From: Paenibacillus sp. | Lineage (GTDB): Bacteria; Bacillota; Bacilli; Paenibacillales; NBRC-103111 | NCBI GenBank assembly: GCA_029239545.1 | Contig: JARBUQ010000350.1 | Span: 1-5,537, forward strand | Length of the DNA stretch: 5,537 bases | Direction: 5' to 3' | Part shown: piece by piece, positions 1 to 5,537 of the stretch | Position numbering within the stretch: position 1 is the stretch's first letter | Layout of the letters: each line of letters starts with the position of its first letter | Program-made: the position numbers and the translations under genes | The notes under the pieces: generated by a model | Told to the model about the DNA's origin: nothing | The model's database searches: none | Seen by the model: only the letters and a program-made list of their open reading frames with translations

Positions 1-1445
1 TCGATTACAGCTTGGACAGTTCAAACAGATCATCGACAAGCAGACTCATATACCCCGTATTGTTCAGAAGTTGCCTGATCAGCTCAGAATGATTCGCTTC
101 AGACTTACCTCTGAGCATTAATAGCAAATACGTCTGTTTGAGCAGCATCTTCGTCCGTCTTTCGTTTGATTCGCGCAAGCTTTTCGTCCGCTGAACCACC
201 TTGTGCTCCAACTCGTCGTTCAATCATCTGCTCCATGAGCATGTTGTTGCGGAGCGATAGCCGGGTATAACGATACGATACAATAATCGCCTGGGCCAAA
301 ATAGGGATGACGCTGTATCCGAGCACTTCCACCGTATCGGCAAACTTTAATAATACAACGTGTCGTTTGCCAGCACCACGACGATGACAGCCAGCGCGAA
401 TAAATGGATCAGCATGCCTTCCCGTTTGCGCATGTAAGCCCGCACCTCGACATAAAACAAAAAGTAAATCAGGATGACCGTCCTCAAAACGGATTACAAC
501 AGCATAGACTCCGTACATATGCGCACTGATGTCAGTACAACCAACAAAAACTGCGCACCATCAACGTCTTAGTTTCATGGGGAAAAACCGCTTCATCAAA
601 AAAATGACGACGAGAAAACTGCAAAACTCTCTCATATATTCAAGCTTCACCAACAGTTTCCCAGCTTTCGATATGCAGCAGCAGTGTGGACGTAGCCGGT
701 TAGTATACAATGTCCGCTCGGAAACCCAGAGTGAGCATACCGACCCACAGCTTGGCCGTATCTTTTTTGCGCATACCTTAATGATCCAGATAGCACAGCC
801 CAATCATAAGAAACCACCCAATGACAAAATATTGAAGAGCGGTTCTTTCAGTATTCACGGGATCAGTGTGTTCATATCTCCATACACAATATCTCGATTA
901 ATTCCACCTTCGCGAAACGAATAGTTGGATACTTGCCTCACGAGCTCCACCGTTCGTTCACGGGGCTGAAAAAACACAAGATGGATATGCACCTGCGGCT
1001 GTTCTGCAGCCATGCTCGGCCGTCCTTCTCCTCACCGTCGATCCATAGCCGGTAAGCGCTCCCGATGGAGCGGATAAACAGCGCTGCCTTTGCCGACGTC
1101 AGATTCGGGAACGTGCAGCAGCAGCCGTACGTGCCGAACCGTACTCCTCCCATGAAGAAGGAACCGCCGTAATGTGGGCCAACGAAAAATCGACTAGCAG
1201 CCAATACACTGGTTTGAGCGAGCTCTTCCAAAGAAATTCCCATTGCCCTTGCAGCGTTTTTTTTGCCTCTTCTCCGTTTTGGCGGCATTGTCAACAAGCA
1301 GGCTGCCGTTAAACGCAGAGGGGGTCGCCAGGCCGTCGGCTGCCAGGAGAACCTGTTGAGGGATATACGCAACCAAGGCCAACTGCAGAAGCGTGAGCAG
1401 CAAACTTTTAACCCAGTTCCTCGACGGTAAATCATATATCCACAC
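1..1445 (-). pseudogene. Decayed 7TMR-DISM sensor histidine kinase
   Basis: This is the wreck of a membrane sensor kinase, readable only by switching frames. From the 5' end: a hydrophobic signal peptide (1445 to about 1265, LLLTLLQLALVAYIP), then LQGQWEFLW...VPSSW in a second frame (1254 to about 1140), then PNLTSAK..IGSAYRLWIDGE in a third (to about 1030), then VHIHLVFFQPRERTVELV and NRDIVYGDMNTLIP back in the first, ending at TGA 855-857. These match the order of a 7TMR-DISM extracellular domain. The 7TM block follows in pieces: YFVIGWFLMIGLCYL and MRKKDTAKLWVGML (TAA at 778-780 and 700-702), KLLVKLEYM, EVRAYMRKREGMLIHLF..ANDTLYY (TAA 347-349), and SVIPILAQAIIVSYRYTRLS. The coiled coil (NDELEHKVVQRTKSLRESNERR) and the HisKA second helix (VDDLFELSKL) close it, with TAA at 5-7. 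No SHELRTP-type H-box or ATPase domain is seen, and the start (GTG 1445) is uncertain. It is very unlikely to be functional. The 3' end lies at the window edge. Confidence 0.9.
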
Positions 1446-1474
1446 TCGAACATCCAGACATTTACATCAAAGGG

Positions 1475-1618
1475 TCAGCACACCGAACACATGTCAAAAG
1501 ATGTCTTATATTTCATCCCTCCCCACACTTTCCGATTGCTTCCCTCAGCTTCGATTTGACCCAAAAAAAGGTGAACTTGAACAATATTGACGGATATCCT
1601 ACACCGATGCAATTTCAT
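1475..1618 (-). pseudogene. Probable 3' remnant of an OmpR-family response regulator
   Basis: The minus-strand frame starting at ATG 1618 gives about 47 residues ending at TGA 1475-1477. Its second half, VQVHLFLGQIEAEGSNRK followed by VWGGMKYK, resembles the end of the OmpR/PhoB winged helix. There the family reads roughly VDVHI..LR.KIE.DPSNP..I.TVWG.GYKF, covering recognition helix, wing and final strand. It lies just upstream of the broken sensor kinase on the same strand, where a partner regulator gene would sit in a regulator-kinase operon. No receiver domain or N-terminal half is present; upstream sequence runs straight into the stop of the LTA-synthase-family gene. The match rests on a short degraded stretch with a few changed or missing residues, so chance similarity is possible. 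If real, it is a truncated, non-functional leftover. Confidence 0.5.
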
Positions 1619-1646
1619 CGTAGCTTCTCTCCCAATCACTTTTCCT

Positions 1647-3839
1647 CTACCAGCTAGCCTCAAAAGTAATCACATTGGATTCAGACAATACAATATTTCT
1701 CGAGTCAAGCTGCTGCAGCTGTATGCTCAGTTTCTTCTGATCCTTGAGTAATCCGTTTGGAATATCAAGTTCCAGTGTTTCATCGTCCAGCTTCAAGGGT
1801 TTCACTTTTTTGCCATTGATCAAGACGTGGATTTCATCATAGAAATTAACGCCTTTCAGAGTCATCCGCAAAAAGTTGGAAAAAGCCTCGCTGTTCTCCA
1901 CTTCACGCAGCTCCACATGGGTCAGCTCTTTGTTGTAATTCTCGACTGGATAACGAACCTGAAACAACGGATCAGTCGTTTGCATGAAGAACTGCTTGCC
2001 GAACAACAGATCATACTGAAGCTTGGAATAGCGGTCCACTTCGCTTAACAATGAGGGCGGCACGCCTGCATACAAGTTCCTCTCAGAGTCGACGGCCAAT
2101 CCGTTGATCATCCCCGGCAGTTGTCTGTTTAGTTCTTCATTCGCTGCCCAAAAAGCAGGCTTCTCGAACTGGAGCATGTCCAACATATATGCACCGAGAG
2201 ACGAGGAGCTTAGTACAGGCGGTATTTTCATCTCTGAGGGAACATTCGACCATATAATCAAGGGCGTGCTGTGCATACTCAACATCTCTTCCAGTGACCA
2301 CTCCGCAGAATTTCGGGATTGAATAAGGCCGCCCTGAAAATATACATCGTATTCATAACCAAGCGTAGGCAGATGGTCGCCAAAAAAGACAATGTATGTG
2401 GGCTCCTCCGCTGCAGAAAAATAATCGATCAACAGCTTGAGGCTTTGATCGGCATCCTGAACCCCCCGCACATACGTGTTAAGTAGGTCTCTGGCATCGG
2501 ATGTGAGGTTGCCCTGGATATCAATAGGGTAATCATAATACCGTGATGTTTCGTAAGGGCTGTGATTCTGCATCGTAACCGCATATAGAAACACGGGCTC
2601 CTCCGTTTGCTCCACCTGTCGAATAATCGATCGCGCGACTTCATCGTCGGCAATAAATCCGCCTTTGTATTCGGGATTCACAAAAAACTCCTTGCTCATG
2701 AAGCTCTGAAAGCCAAGCAGCGGATACACTTGAACCCGATTCCAGAACCAGCCCTCGTAGGAATGGATCGCCATCGATTTGTAGCCTAAATCTGAGAAGT
2801 AACTGGCCAAACTAGGGATCGGGCGGCCAATATATTGCTGGTACGCATTTGATCCCGCGGGTAACTGGCTCATGGAGAGCCCTGTCAATACTTCGAATTC
2901 TACATTGCTCGTTCCTCCTCCGAATTGCGGCGATAACAATGTAGAGGATACAGCTGTTTGTTGAAGCTCACGCAGTGTGGACAACGGGTCCTCGCTGAAG
3001 CTGATATCCGGTAGAAGCGTCGGGTCCCACAAGGATTCGCTCATAATAAAAATAACGTTGGGTTTTGCTTCACCTTGAACGTTTCTACCTTCTGTAGTCG
3101 GACTAGCGAGGCCTGCTGCAATCGTGTCAATCTGGTTTTGATCGTATCCGCTCGGCTTAGCGATGATCGTTTTCTTCACGTTCATAGCAAAAGCCAGCAT
3201 AGCGCCGTTTACATCATAATTTTGCGAAGGATTCCAGTTAATATCCGGAATACCGAGTCGCTCTGCAACATTGCCGGTCCAGGCTGGCTGGTATGTAAGG
3301 GATACGAGCATGAAGGACGAGAGGACTCCGAGTACGACTCTGTTTCGCGGTTTTATGGATAGGCGCGGCAGCAGCAGGCGCAGACCGAACCAAGCCAAGG
3401 AAATTGCCACGATGAGTCCGATCTGATAATACATTGATGGCTCCAGAAACCGGGGCACGATGTTCATAGCTTCTTTGTTCAACAATAAATCCCATGGCAT
3501 TAAGGGCTCCCCTAGTAAGCGGGATTTGTACCGGCTGACCAAGGCCGCAAGAAGAAGCAGCAGAGTTGAGATTGAAACCCCTGCAAGAATGGAACCGACT
3601 AATGAGCTGAGCAGCAGCAATACAAGACATATTATAAATGCATTCATATAAAATGAGGGTGGGAATGAATTAGCCCAGTTGACAACATTGCCGAATGAGC
3701 CTCGTTGAATGTGTTCAATGCCCACGGTCAGAAACAACGCAGCAATGAGAATTACGCTGATTTTAATCGCTGTTAAGCCAAGTCTGGAGCTTTGGGCACG
3801 ATGCATTAGCTGCCTGCCCAAGTTATATATTCGCAGCAT
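1647..3839 (-). CDS. LTA synthase family membrane sulfatase-fold protein
   Basis: A 730-aa polytopic membrane enzyme of the lipoteichoic acid synthase / phosphoglycerol transferase family (alkaline-phosphatase superfamily). Members transfer glycerol phosphate from phosphatidylglycerol onto a growing or primer molecule at the outer membrane face. Five hydrophobic helices lie near residues 22-41, 63-81, 83-101, 138-158 and 168-185, followed by a linker and the extracellular catalytic domain from about residue 259. Visible motifs correspond to the known LtaS site: NVIFIMSESLW (Glu268), GGGTSNVEF (nucleophile Thr310), FWNR (365-368), QNHSPY (His426) and FFGDHLP (Asp488, His489). It is longer than the roughly 650 residues of staphylococcal LtaS because of a C-terminal segment (about 640-730). 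The ATG at 3839 is chosen because AAAGGA lies 10 nt upstream and a TATAAT -10 sits just beyond; an in-frame TTG at 3893 lies upstream of that -10. Which polymer it makes (LTA, primer or other glycerol-phosphate decoration) cannot be told. The gene is intact, divergent from the ACT-MFS gene, with no clear terminator. Confidence 0.93.
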   Translation of the reverse strand: MLRIYNLGRQLMHRAQSSRLGLTAIKISVILIAALFLTVGIEHIQRGSFGNVVNWANSFPPSFYMNAFIICLVLLLLSSLVGSILAGVSISTLLLLLAALVSRYKSRLLGEPLMPWDLLLNKEAMNIVPRFLEPSMYYQIGLIVAISLAWFGLRLLLPRLSIKPRNRVVLGVLSSFMLVSLTYQPAWTGNVAERLGIPDINWNPSQNYDVNGAMLAFAMNVKKTIIAKPSGYDQNQIDTIAAGLASPTTEGRNVQGEAKPNVIFIMSESLWDPTLLPDISFSEDPLSTLRELQQTAVSSTLLSPQFGGGTSNVEFEVLTGLSMSQLPAGSNAYQQYIGRPIPSLASYFSDLGYKSMAIHSYEGWFWNRVQVYPLLGFQSFMSKEFFVNPEYKGGFIADDEVARSIIRQVEQTEEPVFLYAVTMQNHSPYETSRYYDYPIDIQGNLTSDARDLLNTYVRGVQDADQSLKLLIDYFSAAEEPTYIVFFGDHLPTLGYEYDVYFQGGLIQSRNSAEWSLEEMLSMHSTPLIIWSNVPSEMKIPPVLSSSSLGAYMLDMLQFEKPAFWAANEELNRQLPGMINGLAVDSERNLYAGVPPSLLSEVDRYSKLQYDLLFGKQFFMQTTDPLFQVRYPVENYNKELTHVELREVENSEAFSNFLRMTLKGVNFYDEIHVLINGKKVKPLKLDDETLELDIPNGLLKDQKKLSIQLQQLDSRNIVLSESNVITFEASW

Positions 3840-3849
3840 AGCTACTTCA

Positions 3850-3855
3850 TCCTTT
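3850..3855 (-). promoter_or_regulatory. Ribosome-binding site of LTA-synthase-family gene
   Basis: AAAGGA on the minus strand, ending 10 nt before the ATG at 3839. Spacing is slightly long but acceptable. It fixes the start at 3839 in preference to the upstream in-frame TTG at 3893, which would add 18 residues with no hydrophobic or conserved character. Confidence 0.7.
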
Positions 3856-3879
3856 CTGCCTGCTTTACAGATCGTATCT

Positions 3880-3885
3880 ATTATA
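3880..3885 (-). promoter_or_regulatory. Probable -10 element (TATAAT) for LTA-synthase-family gene
   Basis: A perfect TATAAT on the minus strand about 40 nt upstream of the ATG at 3839, in a very A+T-rich stretch. Transcription would begin near 3873 and give a leader of roughly 30 nt containing the AAAGGA site. No good -35 hexamer is found at 16-18 nt spacing (the sequence there is close to AGCTTA), so the promoter is inferred mainly from the -10 and its position. Confidence 0.5.
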
Positions 3886-3911
3886 AAGAACAAAACTTAA
3901 TATAAGCTTAA

Positions 3912-3970
3912 AATTTGTAAATTAAGGAAGGGAGGATAAGACTTCCACAGTAAACCTTTAGTTTGACCTG
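3912..3970. promoter_or_regulatory. Cluster of small dyads in the divergent intergenic region
   Basis: Three short inverted repeats lie back to back between the two divergent genes. They are AATTT-GT-AAATT (3912-3923, perfect), GGAAG..CTTCC (3926-3946, 11-nt spacer) and an imperfect CAGTAAAC..GTTTGACCTG (3948-3970). They lie upstream of both predicted promoters, where an operator could act. No specific regulator box is recognised; in an A+T-rich region of this size short dyads can arise by chance. Confidence 0.25.
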
Positions 3971-3999
3971 TTGAACACGCAACATGGATAGCTTAGATT
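3971..3999 (+). promoter_or_regulatory. Candidate promoter for the ACT-MFS gene
   Basis: TTGAAC (3971-3976), 17 nt, then TAGATT (3994-3999): each hexamer matches four of six bases of the vegetative consensus, with ideal spacing. It would place the transcript start near 4006, giving a leader of about 45 nt that contains the 4014-4029 hairpin and the Shine-Dalgarno. An overlapping TTGACC at 3963 has no comparable -10 at the right distance. The call is tentative. Confidence 0.35.
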
Positions 4000-4013
4000 A
4001 TAAAAGACATCTT

Positions 4014-4029
4014 CCAGATCATAATCTGG
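4014..4029 (+). promoter_or_regulatory. Perfect hairpin in the ACT-MFS leader
   Basis: CCAGAT-CATA-ATCTGG, a perfect 6-bp stem with a 4-nt loop, ending 6 nt before the Shine-Dalgarno of the downstream gene. There is no T-run, so it is not an intrinsic terminator. It could be a dimeric protein operator overlapping the 5' end of the transcript, or an RNA stem near the ribosome site. No T-box motif or branched-chain leader peptide is seen. Confidence 0.4.
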
Positions 4030-4035
4030 CTGATG

Positions 4036-4042
4036 AAAGGAG
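4036..4042 (+). promoter_or_regulatory. Strong Shine-Dalgarno of the ACT-MFS gene
   Basis: AAAGGAG with 8 nt to the ATG at 4051. It establishes that translation starts at the ACT domain. The later in-frame ATG at 4348, at the beginning of the transporter part, has only a GGAG more than 20 nt upstream and no proper site of its own. Confidence 0.85.
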
Positions 4043-4050
4043 AGAGATTC

Positions 4051-5537
4051 ATGAACGTGTACATACATTCCATTTCCGTACTGGTCAACAACACCCCCGG
4101 TGTTCTTGCTAGAGTATCTGATTTATTCGGACGCTCCGGCTACAATATTGACCGATTACAAGTCCGTGCATTCAAAGAGCCCGCATACGCTCGAATCAGA
4201 ATTATTACATCCATCGATAAGTACAAAATCGAAGCAATGGTTGAGCAATTATCTTCGCTCCTCGATGTAATACAGGTAAGAGCAGATATTCGTCACTCCT
4301 TGGCGGACCACTCCAGATACTGGAGAGCTACTCAAGCACTCCTCACTATGAAACATATACAATTAAAGCAAAGCATCCTTTCCAGCAGGTTGACGGCATT
4401 TTGGTTGGTAGCCTACGGTCTGTTCATTACCTTATTCGGGACCAACATCCCATCACCGCTATACTCCTTGTACAGGACGCAGTGGGGCTTATCCCCGGCA
4501 TTCATCACACTTCTCTTCGCGGCTTACGCTATTATCGTCATTCCAACAATAGTAATTGCCGGGCAGCTATCAGATCGGATTGGCAGAAGGGCTTTTCTAG
4601 TAATTGGAGTATTATTCGCATTTCTTGGTTCCATTAGCTTTGCCTTCGCCGCAAGCCCTGGACTGTTATTGCTGTCCCGCATGCTCCAAGGTGTTTCTGT
4701 AGGCATGCTGAATGGAGTCGCAGTAGCAGCTTTAACAGAACTCGATGAAACCCGCAACCGCCACAAAGCAGCCTTGGTAGCTGCTGCTGCCGTCACTTTA
4801 GGGAACGCGCTCGCTCCTGTATACTCGGGCTTGTTGGGACAGTATGGTCCTTTTCCAACGCAACTGTCTTACTCTCTTCACGCAATATTTTCTCTGCCTT
4901 GTATAGTCGGGCTCTTATATCTGAATGAGAAGAGGACACTGTCGCTCGATAAAATCCGATTACATCGTCCATATGTTCCGTATGCGATTCGGTCGCCTTT
5001 TATTCTTGCATCCTCTACTTCATTTATATCTTGGGCTGTCATGAGCCTTGTGATGTCTATCATTCCCTCTTATTTTCAGCAATTGATTGACGTATCATCT
5101 CTTTGGATGGCAGGGGCAGCAATCACACTCGTTTTGTGCTGCTCCACCACAAGCCAGCTTGCATTTAACCGCAAAACCATTCTCACGACCGTCTCTTTGG
5201 GATTTGTATTTATGAGTTTCGGTCTAATTGGACTGACCTGTGCTCTGTTGTTGAAATCAAAGCTTCTCTTGCTAGGGAGTGTTATTCTAATCGGTGTTGG
5301 ACACGGTCCGGCTTATTCCGGAAGCCTGGCATATCTGAATGAACGTGTAACTGATTCTACCCGCGGGGACACCGTATCAGCTTTTTACGTGATTACGTAC
5401 CTTGGAGTAGCAGTCCCTATCTTAGGGTTAGGTCTGGGAGCCAGTATAGTTGGACTTTTCCCAGCAATCGTAGCATTTGCAGCCGGCATGATTATACTGA
5501 TGATCATTAATCTGGTGAGCTGGATTCGTCATGTCGC
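4051..5537 (+). CDS. ACT domain (IlvN-like) fused to MFS transporter, 3' partial
   Basis: An open frame of 495 codons without a stop, running off the right edge. Residues 1 to about 78 form an ACT domain most like the N-terminus of the acetolactate synthase small subunit IlvN/IlvH: HSISVLVNNTPGVLARV, then LFGRSGYNIDRL, and DVIQV as the last strand. Asn14, Gly17 and Asn32 align with E. coli IlvH Asn11, Gly14 and Asn29, which form the valine site. The IlvN C-terminal half is absent; residues 79-112 are a polar, partly basic linker. From about 115 a complete 12-helix major facilitator follows (helices near 115-132, 151-170, 180-200, 203-224, 240-262, 272-291, 317-338, 350-368, 376-400, 403-424, 441-463, 467-490). 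It carries motif A, GQLSDRIGRR, at 171-180 between helices 2 and 3, and resembles DHA-type exporters. ACT domains bind amino acids; a gating role for transport is inference. No ilvB precedes it. Either a genuine regulated transporter or a deletion fusion. Confidence 0.88.
   Translation, partial: MNVYIHSISVLVNNTPGVLARVSDLFGRSGYNIDRLQVRAFKEPAYARIRIITSIDKYKIEAMVEQLSSLLDVIQVRADIRHSLADHSRYWRATQALLTMKHIQLKQSILSSRLTAFWLVAYGLFITLFGTNIPSPLYSLYRTQWGLSPAFITLLFAAYAIIVIPTIVIAGQLSDRIGRRAFLVIGVLFAFLGSISFAFAASPGLLLLSRMLQGVSVGMLNGVAVAALTELDETRNRHKAALVAAAAVTLGNALAPVYSGLLGQYGPFPTQLSYSLHAIFSLPCIVGLLYLNEKRTLSLDKIRLHRPYVPYAIRSPFILASSTSFISWAVMSLVMSIIPSYFQQLIDVSSLWMAGAAITLVLCCSTTSQLAFNRKTILTTVSLGFVFMSFGLIGLTCALLLKSKLLLLGSVILIGVGHGPAYSGSLAYLNERVTDSTRGDTVSAFYVITYLGVAVPILGLGLGASIVGLFPAIVAFAAGMIILMIINLVSWIRHV

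Noticed and set aside
529..924. Plus-strand open frame of 131 codons
   Set aside because: It lies antisense to the 7TM part of the kinase remnant, whose motifs are clear on the other strand. Its own product shows no family features and it has no ribosome-binding site.
938..1453. Minus-strand frame of 171 codons as a stand-alone gene
   Set aside because: Only its middle (PNLTSAK to IDGE) is real kinase sequence; both ends are out-of-frame translation of the same decayed gene.
1605..1620. Inverted repeat CGATG/CATCG as terminator of the LTA-synthase-family gene
   Set aside because: The stem is only 5 bp and the nearest T-run on the minus strand is about 35 nt away; it also lies inside the regulator-like remnant.
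3840..3893. Upstream TTG start extending the LTA-synthase-family protein by 18 residues
   Set aside because: The TTG lies upstream of the probable TATAAT -10 and lacks a Shine-Dalgarno, while the ATG at 3839 has one.
3910..3925. Possible CodY box in the intergenic region
   Set aside because: The AATTT-GT-AAATT dyad matches only about 8 of 15 positions of the CodY consensus in either alignment, no better than expected in A+T-rich DNA.
3984..4112. Small plus-strand frame beginning ATG GAT AGC as a leader peptide
   Set aside because: It has no ribosome-binding site at a usable distance, overlaps the ACT start out of frame, and shows no run of branched-chain codons expected of an attenuator.
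4524..4796. Minus-strand frame of 90 codons inside the transporter
   Set aside because: It is a shadow of the plus-strand MFS coding region, rich in Ala, Thr and Ser from reversed hydrophobic codons, with no family similarity.

Overview
The window looks like a chromosomal segment from a low-to-mid-GC Gram-positive of the order Bacillales, most likely Paenibacillus-like. The pointers are strong purine-rich Shine-Dalgarno sites, a lipoteichoic-acid-synthase-family membrane enzyme, and the remains of a 7TMR-DISM sensor kinase of a type common in that group. This is inference from sequence character; no rRNA, tRNA, CRISPR array or insertion sequence is visible.

Layout. (1) Bases 1 to about 1620, minus strand, hold a decayed two-component system. 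First in transcription order is a short scrap (about 1618-1475) resembling the C-terminal winged helix of an OmpR-family response regulator. It is followed by a sensor histidine kinase (1445 to the left edge) broken by many frameshifts and several stops. The kinase can still be read by hopping frames: signal peptide, DISM extracellular domain, 7TM block, coiled coil and the tail of the HisKA helix. The H-box that carries the phospho-acceptor histidine cannot be found. (2) Bases 1647-3839, minus strand, hold one intact 730-aa LTA-synthase-family enzyme with five N-terminal membrane helices, a complete set of family active-site residues and an extra C-terminal beta-rich segment. (3) Bases 3840-4050 form a compact divergent promoter region with a consensus -10 for the minus-strand gene, several small dyads, and a perfect hairpin just upstream of the plus-strand Shine-Dalgarno. 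(4) From 4051 to the right edge, plus strand, runs one uninterrupted reading frame. It joins an IlvN/IlvH-like ACT domain (the valine-sensing regulatory domain of acetolactate synthase) to a 12-helix major facilitator superfamily transporter. The stop codon lies beyond the window.

The main candidate for something undescribed is this ACT-MFS fusion. The ACT part keeps the positions that form the amino-acid site in the acetolactate synthase regulatory subunit. The second half of IlvN is missing, no ilvB lies upstream, and a single strong ribosome-binding site serves the whole frame. It may be an amino-acid-gated exporter, or a regulatory domain captured by deletion; the sequence alone does not decide. 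The intact genes to the right argue that the frameshifts on the left are real decay rather than poor sequence quality.
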